Under the pieces are notes generated by a model. That model was not told the DNA's origin, did not search any database, and saw nothing but the letters and a program-made list of their open reading frames with translations. From positions 336,770 to 400,769 of the forward strand of contig NZ_NFJF01000002.1 in the NCBI RefSeq assembly GCF_002159735.1: a DNA stretch of 64,000 nt. Direction: 5' to 3'. The translations under genes were made by a program, and so were the position numbers. The stretch's first letter is position 1; every line of letters starts with the position of its first letter. This stretch comes from Olsenella sp. An270. GTDB lineage: Bacteria > Actinomycetota > Coriobacteriia > Coriobacteriales > Atopobiaceae. Below are positions 9,574 through 17,332 of the stretch, piece by piece.

Positions 9574-11357
9574 GCGAGAAGAACCCCTCGACGCGCCGCG
9601 ACTACAGCAAGCGCACCTCCGCGCGGCTCCTCGTGAGCCTCATGGCCCCGTACAAGGCCACGCTCGCCGCCATCCTGGTGGCGGCCCTGTGCGACATGAC
9701 GGGCATGCTCTTCATCCCCACGCAGCTCTCCGCCATGGTCAACGTGGCCGTGAACACGCGCGACATGTCCGCGCTCATGGGCCATGGCGTCGCCATGCTG
9801 ATCGCCGCCTTCGTGGGCTCCGGCGGCTACCTCACGACGGTCTACCTCACCTCGCGCCTGTGCGCCAAGATCGGCCGCGACCTGCGCACGCGCGTCTACG
9901 AGGCGTCGCTGGCCTTCTCGGCCTCCGACTTCAACGCCTTTGGCACGGGCTCCATGATCACGCGCACGCTCTCCGACGCCAACGTCGTCCAGCAGACGCT
10001 GCTCATGTCGATCCTCATGATCTTCCCCGTGCCCATCGCCTGCGTGATCGCGGTGGCGCTGGCCTTCTCCACCGACGTGGTGATGGGCTGGGTGCTGCTC
10101 GTCGTGACGCTCGCCGTGGTCGCCATCTGCGTGGCGGCCGTGGCCAAGTCGGCGCCCATCTTCACGCGCCTGCAGGGCTTCATCGACAACATGAACACGC
10201 GCCTGCGCGAGTCGATCACCGGCGTGCGCGTGATCCGGGCCTTTGGCAAGGAGGCCCACGAGCGCGGCCGGCTGGACGAGACGTTCTCGGACTTCGCCAC
10301 CAACGCGATTAGCGTGAACGTGGTCTTCGCCCTGACCGACTCCATCACGTTCTTCCTGATGAACGCCGTCGAGTCCGTCATCATGTGGGTCGGCGCCGAC
10401 CGCGTGGGCGCCCACGCCATGCAGATCGGCTCCATCTCCGCCCTGGTGGAGTACGCGATGCTCATCATGATGTTCCTCATGATGGCGCAGTTCGCGATCC
10501 TCCAGGTGCCGCGCGCCCTGGCCTGCCTCACCCGTGCGGCCGAGGTGCTGGGCGTGGAGCCGGAGATCGCCGACGACCCGGCCGCCGCGGCGCTGCCCGC
10601 GGGCGTGAAGGGCGCCGAGGTCGCGCGCTTCGACCACGTGAGCATGCGCTTCTCGGACGCCGACGAGGACACCCTGCACGACCTCACGTTCTCCCTGCGT
10701 CGCGGCGAGGTGACCGCGATCATAGGCAACACGGGCTCCGGCAAGTCCACGATCGCGCGCATGCTGCTGCGCTTCAACGACGCCACGGGCGGCAGCCTCA
10801 GCTTCGGCGGCGTCGACGTGCGTCGCCTCACCCAGGCCGACCTGCGCGCCCGGATCGCGTACGTGCCGCAGAAGGCGTGGCTCTTCTCGGGCACCATCGC
10901 CGAGAACCTGCGCCACGGCGACGCCGACGCCCCCGACGAGCGCCTCTGGCACGCCCTCGACGTCGCCCAGGGCGGCTTCGTGCGGCAGCTGCCCGACGCG
11001 CTCGGGACGCGCGTGGCCCAGGGCGGCACCAACTTCTCGGGCGGCCAGCGCCAGCGCCTTGCCATCGCCCGCGCCCTCGTGCGCGACGCCGACCTCTACG
11101 TCTTTGACGACTCGTTCTCCGCGCTCGACTACAAGACCGACGCCGCCCTGCGCCGCGCGCTCGCCGGCGAGCTCACGGACGCCGCCACGCTGATCATCGC
11201 CCAGCGCGTGAGCACCATCCACGACGCCGACCAGATTGTGGTCCTGAAGGACGGCGAGGTCGTGGGCCTGGGCCGCCACGACGAGCTCATGGAGAGCTGC
11301 CCCACCTACCGAGAGATCGCCGATTCCCAGACGAGGGGAGGTGCCGCCAATGAGTAG
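9570..11357 (+). CDS. ABC exporter half-transporter with degenerate catalytic site
   Basis: This 595-aa protein fuses a six-helix membrane domain (about residues 20-310) to an ATPase domain. Walker A is GNTGSGKST and the signature is FSGGQRQRLAIARAL. The Walker B region reads YVFDDSFSALD, so the usual catalytic Glu after the Asp is replaced by Asp. That is the hallmark of the degenerate half of a heterodimeric exporter (BmrCD or TM287/288 type). Its partner starts eight bases before this gene ends. Together they form an inner-membrane pump. Substrate unknown; multidrug or peptide export is likely given the MarR regulator. Confidence 0.93.
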   Translation: MSEKNPSTRRDYSKRTSARLLVSLMAPYKATLAAILVAALCDMTGMLFIPTQLSAMVNVAVNTRDMSALMGHGVAMLIAAFVGSGGYLTTVYLTSRLCAKIGRDLRTRVYEASLAFSASDFNAFGTGSMITRTLSDANVVQQTLLMSILMIFPVPIACVIAVALAFSTDVVMGWVLLVVTLAVVAICVAAVAKSAPIFTRLQGFIDNMNTRLRESITGVRVIRAFGKEAHERGRLDETFSDFATNAISVNVVFALTDSITFFLMNAVESVIMWVGADRVGAHAMQIGSISALVEYAMLIMMFLMMAQFAILQVPRALACLTRAAEVLGVEPEIADDPAAAALPAGVKGAEVARFDHVSMRFSDADEDTLHDLTFSLRRGEVTAIIGNTGSGKSTIARMLLRFNDATGGSLSFGGVDVRRLTQADLRARIAYVPQKAWLFSGTIAENLRHGDADAPDERLWHALDVAQGGFVRQLPDALGTRVAQGGTNFSGGQRQRLAIARALVRDADLYVFDDSFSALDYKTDAALRRALAGELTDAATLIIAQRVSTIHDADQIVVLKDGEVVGLGRHDELMESCPTYREIADSQTRGGAANE

Positions 11358-13209
11358 CGAGAAGGACCGCGAGCTCGACCAGGCCGCCGAGCTCGAGCGC
11401 GGCTGCGCCGCGGCGTCCGCCGAGGAGGAGCTGGAGGTGCCGACCGACGCCCTCGGCACGGCCCGTCGCCTCTGGGAGGCCGCCGCAGGCCAGCGCTGGA
11501 GGCTCGTCGTTGCCGCCGTCTGCTCCGTGCTCTACGTGTGCGGCTCGCTCGGCGCCACGGCCTACAGCGCACACCTGATCGACCTGCTGTGGACCAACAT
11601 CCAGGCGGCCTTCGCGGAGGGGGAGAGCTTCGTCGCGGCCATCGGCAACGGCGGCGAGCGGATCCTCGTCTTCCTGGGCATCTGGACGGCCGCCTGGCTC
11701 TTCTACACGGTGCAGGTGCTCGTCATGGCGAGCTTTGCCGAGCGGCTCAACCTCGGCCTGCGCCGCCGCATAGCCGAGAAGTGCGCGCGCCTGCCGCTCT
11801 CCTACTACGACGCGCACCAGCCTGGCGACACCATCAGCCGCGCCACCAACGACCTCGACAAGGTCTCTGAGGTGCTGCAGCGCGGCCTGCTCCAGCTGCT
11901 GATCGCCGTCACCATGGTGGGCGGCGCCATCGTCATGATGTCCACCTACGACCTCATGCTCACCGGCGTCTTCGTGACGTTCGCCCTGGTCGCGACCGTG
12001 GCGACCAAGATCGTGACCACGGCCACCCTGAAGGCCGCCGCGGCGCGTCAGGCCGCCCTCGGCGAGCTCACCGGGCGCGTCGAGGAGGCCTACTCCGGGC
12101 GCGCCGTCATCAAGGCGTTCGGCCGCGAGGAGGCGAGCCTGGCCGACGTGGCCGAGGCCGCCGAGCGCCTCGCCGAGACGAGCGGCGCCGCCGACTTCGT
12201 GACCAACGCGATCGCGCCGGCCATCCGCTTCCTGATGCGCCTCTGCCAGGTGACCGTGGGTCTTCTCGCCGGCGGCATGCTCGTCATGGGGCAGATCTCG
12301 GTTGGCGTGTTCCAGGCGTTCTTCCAGTACGTCATGCAGGCGTCCGAGCCGTTCACGCAGCTCTCGCTCACGGTGAACATGCTGCAGGGCGCGCTGGCCG
12401 CCGCCGAGCGCGTGTTCCGCCTGCTCGACGAGGCGGAGGTCGTGCCCGACCCGGCGGTCCCGACCGAGCTCCCGGAGGTCGTCGAGGGCCGCGTTGCCTT
12501 CGAGCATGTGCGCTTTGGCTACGCGCCGGACCGCCCGCTCATGCGTGACGTGTCGCTTACGGCCGAGCCCGGGCAGAAGGTCGCCATCGTGGGTGCCACG
12601 GGCGCCGGCAAGACCACGCTGATCAACCTGCTGATGCGCTTCTACGAGGTGGACGGCGGGCGGATCACGCTCGACGGCGTGGACACGCGCGAGCTCACGC
12701 GCGCGGAGCTGCGTCGCCAGTTTGGCATGGTGCTGCAGGACGCATGGCTCTTCGAGGGGACCATCGCCGAGAACATCGCCTACGGCAAGCCCGGGGCCAC
12801 CCGCGAGGAGGTCGAGGCCGCGGCCCGCGCCGCGCACGTGGACTTCTTCGTGCGCACGCTCCCGCACGGCTACGACACGCTGCTCTCCAACGACGCCGAG
12901 AACATCTCCCAGGGCCAGCGCCAGCTGCTCACCATCGCGCGTGCCATGCTCACCGACCCGGCGATCCTCATCCTCGACGAGGCGACCTCGAGCGTGGACA
13001 CCCGCACCGAGCAGGCCATCGTTCGGGCGATGGAGGCCATCATGGAGAACCGCACGAGCTTCGTGATCGCGCACCGCCTCTCCACGATCGTCGACGCCGA
13101 CCTCATCCTCGTGATGGAGGCGGGCAACATCATCGAGCAGGGCACGCACGAGGAGCTGCTCGCCGCCGGCGGCGCCTATGCCGAGCTCTACCGCAGCCAG
13201 TTCGCGTAG
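11350..13209 (+). CDS. ABC exporter half-transporter with intact catalytic site
   Basis: The ATG at 11350 overlaps the stop of the partner gene by eight bases, so the pair is translationally coupled. A poorly conserved N-terminal extension of about 45 acidic residues precedes six membrane helices. The ATPase domain carries Walker A GATGAGKTT, signature ISQGQRQLLTIARAM (SQGQ instead of SGGQ) and Walker B LILDEATSSVD with the catalytic Glu present. The degenerate plus intact halves indicate an obligate heterodimer. The length of 619 aa is normal for the family. Confidence 0.94.
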   Translation: MSSEKDRELDQAAELERGCAAASAEEELEVPTDALGTARRLWEAAAGQRWRLVVAAVCSVLYVCGSLGATAYSAHLIDLLWTNIQAAFAEGESFVAAIGNGGERILVFLGIWTAAWLFYTVQVLVMASFAERLNLGLRRRIAEKCARLPLSYYDAHQPGDTISRATNDLDKVSEVLQRGLLQLLIAVTMVGGAIVMMSTYDLMLTGVFVTFALVATVATKIVTTATLKAAAARQAALGELTGRVEEAYSGRAVIKAFGREEASLADVAEAAERLAETSGAADFVTNAIAPAIRFLMRLCQVTVGLLAGGMLVMGQISVGVFQAFFQYVMQASEPFTQLSLTVNMLQGALAAAERVFRLLDEAEVVPDPAVPTELPEVVEGRVAFEHVRFGYAPDRPLMRDVSLTAEPGQKVAIVGATGAGKTTLINLLMRFYEVDGGRITLDGVDTRELTRAELRRQFGMVLQDAWLFEGTIAENIAYGKPGATREEVEAAARAAHVDFFVRTLPHGYDTLLSNDAENISQGQRQLLTIARAMLTDPAILILDEATSSVDTRTEQAIVRAMEAIMENRTSFVIAHRLSTIVDADLILVMEAGNIIEQGTHEELLAAGGAYAELYRSQFA

Positions 13210-13212
13210 CGC

Positions 13213-13305
13213 CGCCGCCCTTCTCGCCCGCGCCGCCCTTCTCGCCCGCGCTGTCCTTCTCGCCCGCGCTGCCCTTCTCGCCCGCGCTGTCCTTCTCGGC
13301 CAACC
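13213..13305. repeat. Five tandem 18-bp repeats containing CTTCTCGCCCGC
   Basis: CTTCTCG recurs at 13220, 13238, 13256, 13274 and 13292, an exact 18-base period, with consensus CYGCCCTTCTCGCCCGCG. It begins directly after the exporter stop codon. The core word is also scattered through other gaps. Confidence 0.9.
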
Positions 13306-13311
13306 GCGCCC

Positions 13312-13374
13312 AAACAGAGAAACGGCACAGAATCGGCCCTCCAAGAGGCTGGTTTTGTGTCGTTTCTCTGTCTC
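13312..13374. repeat. Inverted repeat, family A copy 2
   Basis: Left arm CAGAGAAACGGCACAGAATC and a right arm diverged at several bases (GGTTTTGTGTCGTTTCTCTG). It lies upstream of the AbiEi/DUF559-like gene, just before that gene's promoter. Confidence 0.85.
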
Positions 13375-13425
13375 GGGGAGATTGGCATGGCCGACGATGA
13401 CCGCCTGTCGCCGCAGACGCCAATC

Positions 13426-13454
13426 TTGCAGATAGCTGCATAAAATCCTATGAA
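13426..13454 (+). promoter_or_regulatory. Promoter of the AbiEi/DUF559-like gene
   Basis: TTGCAG, a 17-base spacer and TATGAA sit in an AT-rich patch that is rare for this chromosome, 66 bases before the start codon. Confidence 0.6.
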
Positions 13455-13519
13455 GATAGATTGAAGCAAGCCATTATTCATCCAATCGACGTGCGAGAAT
13501 GACGCCGAGGGGGTGAGCC

Positions 13520-14578
13520 ATGAGCCTGACGGTCGAAAGAAGAATCGAGGAGCTGCTGAGCGACGCGGAACGTCGGGGCTCCTGCTGCGTGCCGGGAGAT
13601 CGTGCGACGCGCGCCGCCATGCGACGCAGGGCGGGTGAGGTCACAGAGCCCATCCGCGGCATCTTCGTCCGAGGTGAGGTATGGGAGCGGCTCGAGCCGC
13701 CGGACAAGATGATGCACCTCATGAGAGCGGTCGCGACGCTCCGTCCCACGTGGCGCTTCTGCGGCGCGTCGGCGGCGGTCGCGTACGGCCTGCCCGTCAC
13801 GCGGGAGCTGCTCGACGAGGTCTCCGTGGCGGCTCCGCCGGGTGCCGTGCATCAGGCGACCGGGGGCATCGTCCGCCATCACATCGCCGACGACGCCGTC
13901 GAGATGTGCGGGGGCCTGCCGCTGGTTCCGTTCTGGCGCACGGTCTTTGACTGCCTGGCGTCGTTCGAGCTCCCCGACGCGCTCGCCATAGCCGACGCGG
14001 CACTGAAGGTGGGTCGCCTCTCGGCCCGCGGGCTGGCCGGATTTCTCGCCGAGGAGTACCGGGGCCGTCCCGGCGTCCGCAGGGCGCTCGGGGCGGCCGT
14101 GCTCGCGGACGCGCGCGCCGAGAGCGGCGGCGAGTCAATCGCGCGTGCCACCATGTTCCAGCTCGGCTTTGCGAAGCCGGAGCTGCAGGTCTGGATCGAG
14201 GACCCGGTGGAGCCCGGGAAGTGGTTCCGCGTGGACTTCCTGTGGCTCACGGAGGACGGCCGACTCGTCATCGGCGAGCTGGACGGGCGCCAGAAGACGA
14301 GCCGCCCCGATCTCATGGGCGGGCGCGACGCGCTGCGCGTCATGCAGGACGAGCGGCTGCGGGAGTCGCACCTCACGGCGCTGCGTCCCGCGATCGTGCG
14401 CTTCTCGTACGATGACGCGCGCGACCCGGCGCGGCTGGGCCCGCTGCTCGAGCGCTTCGGCGTGCCGCGCGGCTCGGACACCTGGCCGACCGAGGCCCCG
14501 ACGATCGTCACGCGAAGCTCCCGCCTCGACTACGCGGAGGGTCGGCTGCGCATCGTCCGCGCGACGGCCCGCGCATGA
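13520..14578 (+). CDS. AbiEi-like protein with DUF559/Vsr-type nuclease fold
   Basis: This 352-aa protein has an N-terminal region of AbiEi-antitoxin type (short winged helix, residues about 1-60, then WRFCGASAAVAYGLPV near 78-93). The C-terminal domain starts around residue 200 with SGGES, followed by VDFLW near 238, GELDGRQK at 252-259 and a final FSYDD. The D...ExD arrangement is that of PD-(D/E)XK endonuclease-like domains such as DUF559. No AbiEii toxin gene is adjacent, so a classic type IV toxin-antitoxin pair is unlikely. The gene is flanked on both sides by family A inverted repeats, and a gene of similar layout at 32709-33743 has its own flanking repeats. Catalytic activity is not shown. 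Confidence 0.72.
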   Translation: MSLTVERRIEELLSDAERRGSCCVPGDRATRAAMRRRAGEVTEPIRGIFVRGEVWERLEPPDKMMHLMRAVATLRPTWRFCGASAAVAYGLPVTRELLDEVSVAAPPGAVHQATGGIVRHHIADDAVEMCGGLPLVPFWRTVFDCLASFELPDALAIADAALKVGRLSARGLAGFLAEEYRGRPGVRRALGAAVLADARAESGGESIARATMFQLGFAKPELQVWIEDPVEPGKWFRVDFLWLTEDGRLVIGELDGRQKTSRPDLMGGRDALRVMQDERLRESHLTALRPAIVRFSYDDARDPARLGPLLERFGVPRGSDTWPTEAPTIVTRSSRLDYAEGRLRIVRATARA

Positions 14579-14581
14579 GGT

Positions 14582-14694
14582 TCTTCTCGCTTGCCAACAT
14601 CGCCCAAACAGAGAATCGGCACAGAACGAGCCGTCTGAGAGGCTGATTCTGTGCCGATTCTCTGTTTGGGCGATGTTGGCCCGAGAAGAACGCG
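14582..14694. repeat. Inverted repeat, family A copy 3 (longest)
   Basis: Arms of about 34 bp (14593-14626 and 14646-14680) include GCCAACATCGCCCAAACAGA and its complement and pair almost perfectly. They are enclosed by TTCTTCTCG on the left and CGAGAAGAA on the right. It lies between two convergent genes and could also act as a bidirectional hairpin, though there is no T-run. Confidence 0.92.
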
Positions 14695-14710
14695 CGGGCG
14701 AGAAGGACGC

Positions 14711-14941
14711 CTAGTCGCAGGCGCCGCAGGACTCGCACTTCTCGCTCTTGGGCGAGGCGCCCTTGCCGCGCTGGTCGGTGTTGTAGAAGCCCGAGCCCTT
14801 GAAGACGATGCCGGACGGGTCGAACACGCGCTCCGCCTCGCGGCCGCAGCTGGGGCAGCTCACCGTGGGGTGGGCGCTCATCGGGTGCTCCACCTCGAAC
14901 GTGATCCCGCAGTCGGGGCAGTGATAGTCGTAGCGTGCCAT
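14711..14941 (-). CDS. FmdB family zinc-ribbon protein
   Basis: This 76-aa protein starts MARYDYHCPDCGITFE and has the FmdB zinc ribbon: two CxxC knuckles (CPDC and CPSC), then a disordered tail ending in CESCGACD, a third Cys cluster. The start at 14941 has a strong GGAGGGTA Shine-Dalgarno sequence; a longer in-frame start upstream lacks one. FmdB proteins are small putative regulators without an established biochemical role. It is transcribed toward the family A repeat. Confidence 0.9.
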   Translation of the reverse strand: MARYDYHCPDCGITFEVEHPMSAHPTVSCPSCGREAERVFDPSGIVFKGSGFYNTDQRGKGASPKSEKCESCGACD

Positions 14942-15115
14942 GGTACCCTCCGAAAAGCCTGAATAGTCCAAACGCAAGATACTTTACCCAACGCGCGCGT
15001 CGGCGAACACGAGGTTTTTCTCGCTCGATGCGTTTATCATGATAGATGTTCGACACGTACACGAATGTGTGTGCAAGTGCGTGGGCGCCACGCGCTCGCA
15101 CGGGACGGGGGACCG

Positions 15116-16465
15116 ATGGAGATCTCGGGCGCGATCTTTGACTGCGACGGCACGCTCGTCGACTCTATGACCATGTGGCGCGGCGCGAACCGCTGGCTCT
15201 TCGAGGCCAACGGCCTTGACGCCGACGCGGTCGACCTCGTGGCGCTCGAGGCGCTCTCCATCTGGGACATGTGCGCCTACATGCACGACGAGCTGGGCTG
15301 CGAGGCCACGGCCGAGGAGCTCTACGAGCAGCTCTGCGCCCACGTCCGCGACGCCTACAGAAACGAGGTGGAGATCTTCCCCGGCGCGCGCGAGTTCGTC
15401 GCCGAGCTGGCCGCGGCGGGCGTCCCGATGATCATCGCCTCCTCGACGCCGGTGCGCGAGCTGCGCTGCGCGCTCGAGGCGCACGGCCTCGACGGCTACT
15501 TCCGCGACCTCGTGAGCACCGAGGACGTGGGCGGGCGCGACAAGGAGTTCCCCGACGTCTACCTGGAGGCGCAGCGCCGCCTGGGCACGCCGCGCGAGAC
15601 CACGTGGGTCTTCGAGGACGCGCCCTTTGGCGTGCAGACGTCGCGGCGCGCCGGCTTTGCCGTGGTCGGCCTCATGAACGACCACGACGGCCGCCGCGAG
15701 GAGGACGTGCGACCCTACTGCGACATCTACGTCCACGGCTACGCCGAGCTCTCGCTGCCGCTGCTGCGCGACTACGAGCGGCCCGTGCCGCCGCACGGCG
15801 CGCCGATGAGGGCGCTTCTGGTTGCCGGCTCGCCGGAGCCGAGCTCGCCCTCGCTGCTCACGCGCCTCGCCGACGAGGCCGACTACGTCGTCGTGGCCGA
15901 CGGCGGCGCCGACGCCTGCCGCGCGGCCGGCGTGGCCCCCGACCTGTTCTGCGGCGACGGCGACTCCGCCTCCGCCGAGGCAGCCGACTGGGCCCGCGCC
16001 GCGGCCCGAGCCTGCGTGGACTTTCCGTCCGAGAAGTACGCGACCGACCTCGCCCTCGCGATCGACTGCGCGCGGCACGAGGCCGCCCGCCGGGAGGCCC
16101 CGCTCGCCGTGACGCTCACGTGCGCCTCGGGCGGCCGGCCCGACCACGCGCTCGCCGTCGTGGGCCAGCTCACCGCGCCCGACCTCGCTTCGGCGCGCCT
16201 CGTCGAGGACGGCTTCGAGATGCGCGTCGTCTCGGCGGCGGGGGAGTCCAGCTGGGAGCTCGGGCCGGACGCCGTGGGCCGCACGTTCTCGGCCGTCGCC
16301 GTCGCCCCGGACACGCGCGTGGACGAGACGGGCATGCGCTGGGAGCTCTCCGACAAGCCGATGGAGCTTCTCGGCGACCTCGGCGTCTCCAACGTCGTCA
16401 CCTCCGCCGACGCGCGCGTCGCCTGCCGCTCCGGCGCCGTGGCCGCGTTTCTGCTCGGGGCGTAG
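15116..16465 (+). CDS. HAD-family phosphatase fused to thiamine diphosphokinase
   Basis: Residues 1-225 are a HAD hydrolase of the phosphoglucomutase/phosphatase subgroup: IFDCDGTLVDS (nucleophile and acid/base Asp), IIASSTP and WVFEDAPFGVQ. From Met231 a complete thiamine diphosphokinase domain follows: VVADGGADACRAAGV, DLFCGDGDS, FPSEKYATDLALAID and CASGGRPDHALA, the family's substrate-binding and catalytic motifs. Thiamine diphosphokinase converts thiamine plus ATP to the cofactor TPP. The HAD half might remove phosphate from a thiamine precursor or an unrelated sugar phosphate; that is not visible. The ATG at 15116 follows GGGACGGGGGA; longer starts lack a ribosome site. Single gene, 449 aa. 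Confidence 0.9.
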   Translation: MEISGAIFDCDGTLVDSMTMWRGANRWLFEANGLDADAVDLVALEALSIWDMCAYMHDELGCEATAEELYEQLCAHVRDAYRNEVEIFPGAREFVAELAAAGVPMIIASSTPVRELRCALEAHGLDGYFRDLVSTEDVGGRDKEFPDVYLEAQRRLGTPRETTWVFEDAPFGVQTSRRAGFAVVGLMNDHDGRREEDVRPYCDIYVHGYAELSLPLLRDYERPVPPHGAPMRALLVAGSPEPSSPSLLTRLADEADYVVVADGGADACRAAGVAPDLFCGDGDSASAEAADWARAAARACVDFPSEKYATDLALAIDCARHEAARREAPLAVTLTCASGGRPDHALAVVGQLTAPDLASARLVEDGFEMRVVSAAGESSWELGPDAVGRTFSAVAVAPDTRVDETGMRWELSDKPMELLGDLGVSNVVTSADARVACRSGAVAAFLLGA

Positions 16466-16527
16466 CCCCGTCGCCCCCACAGGTTGTCCCCGCCGACACA
16501 AACGCCACAAATGCTTGAGGTTTTGCG

Positions 16528-16555
16528 TTGCAGACGGGCGGCCGTGTGCTATAGT
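16528..16555 (+). promoter_or_regulatory. Promoter of rpmB
   Basis: TTGCAG, a 16-base spacer and TATAGT lie 58 bases before the rpmB start. Confidence 0.7.
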
Positions 16556-16612
16556 TGGCGAGCTGTGTAAAAGCGGGCGCGAGAAGAGCGCCGCGCCCCC
16601 GAGGAGGTAAGC

Positions 16613-16801
16613 ATGTCCAAGGTCTGTGAGTTCTGCGGCAAGCATGCCGTTGCCGGTCGTTCCATCAGCCACTCCCACCGCGTGGTGAACCGCACGTTCA
16701 AGCCCAACATCCAGCGCGTCACCGTGGTCGTCGACGGTCACCGTCGCAAGGCCAACGTGTGCTCCCGCTGCCTCAAGTCGGGCAAGATCGCCCGCAGCTA
16801 G
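16613..16801 (+). CDS. rpmB: 50S ribosomal protein bL28
   Basis: The 62-aa protein starts MSKVCEFCGK and has a CxxC pair near each end (CEFC and CSRC), the zinc-binding form of bL28. The central RTFKPNIQRV segment is typical. An AGGAGG site precedes the ATG. It is monocistronic, with its own promoter and terminator, and is followed by the divergently regulated asp23-fakA pair, as in Firmicutes. Confidence 0.98.
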   Translation: MSKVCEFCGKHAVAGRSISHSHRVVNRTFKPNIQRVTVVVDGHRRKANVCSRCLKSGKIARS

Positions 16802-16823
16802 TCGCCGCGACATCGCACGCGCA

Positions 16824-16852
16824 GGGGGTCGTCCTCGGACGGCCCCCTTTTT
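16824..16852 (+). terminator. Rho-independent terminator of rpmB
   Basis: GGGGGTCGTCC pairs with GGACGGCCCCC and is followed by TTTTT. Confidence 0.92.
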
Positions 16853-16941
16853 CTGTGGCGCCGCGGCCGCGCGTCGCGCTCGGCCTGCCTGCGCTATAAT
16901 CGACGCATTGAGACAGCTCTCCCTACTTGAGAGGAGTCCGC

Positions 16942-17289
16942 ATGTCAGGTGTTGTTCCGGGTACGCTCAGGGTCTCCAACGACTGCATCGCCGACCTCGC
17001 CGGCTATGCCGCGCTCGAGTGCTACGGCGTGGTTGGCATGGCAGAGATCGACGAGCAGGCCGGCGTCGCCCGCCTGCTGCCGTCCTTCCGCCTGCGCAAG
17101 GGCATCGACGTCGCCGCCTCCGCCGGCCGCGTCACGGTGGACCTCCACGTGATCGTGGAGCAGGGGGTCAACATGTCCTCCGTCGTGGGCAACCTCACGA
17201 GCTCCGTCAAGTTCCTGCTCAAGCAGATCGCCGAGCTCGAGAACGTTGACGTGAGGGTTCACATCGAGGGCCTGCGCAACGCGCGCTAG
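16942..17289 (+). CDS. Asp23/Gls24 family envelope-stress protein
   Basis: The 115-aa protein has the Asp23 (YloU-type) pattern: an initial strand, DLAGYAALECYGVVGM, a basic middle and VDLHVIVEQGVNM with the C-terminal VRVHIEGL. These proteins associate with the membrane or envelope and are conserved next to the FakA-like kinase gene. The ATG at 16942 follows GAGAGGAG. TATAAT at 16895-16900 is a plausible -10 element. Confidence 0.92.
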   Translation: MSGVVPGTLRVSNDCIADLAGYAALECYGVVGMAEIDEQAGVARLLPSFRLRKGIDVAASAGRVTVDLHVIVEQGVNMSSVVGNLTSSVKFLLKQIAELENVDVRVHIEGLRNAR

Positions 17290-17332
17290 CACCTCCCGCA
17301 GCATAGGCCCGAAAGAGAAAAGGTCCTCGAAG

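Noticed and set aside
13520..14578. Type IV toxin-antitoxin operon (AbiEi-AbiEii)
   Set aside because: No nucleotidyltransferase toxin gene is next to it. Downstream is a repeat and a convergent FmdB gene. The C-terminal nuclease-like domain also differs from classical AbiEi.
14593..14680. Simple bidirectional terminator between the convergent genes
   Set aside because: The stem is strong but lacks a T-run on either strand, and the same word occurs at two non-convergent sites, so termination alone does not explain it.
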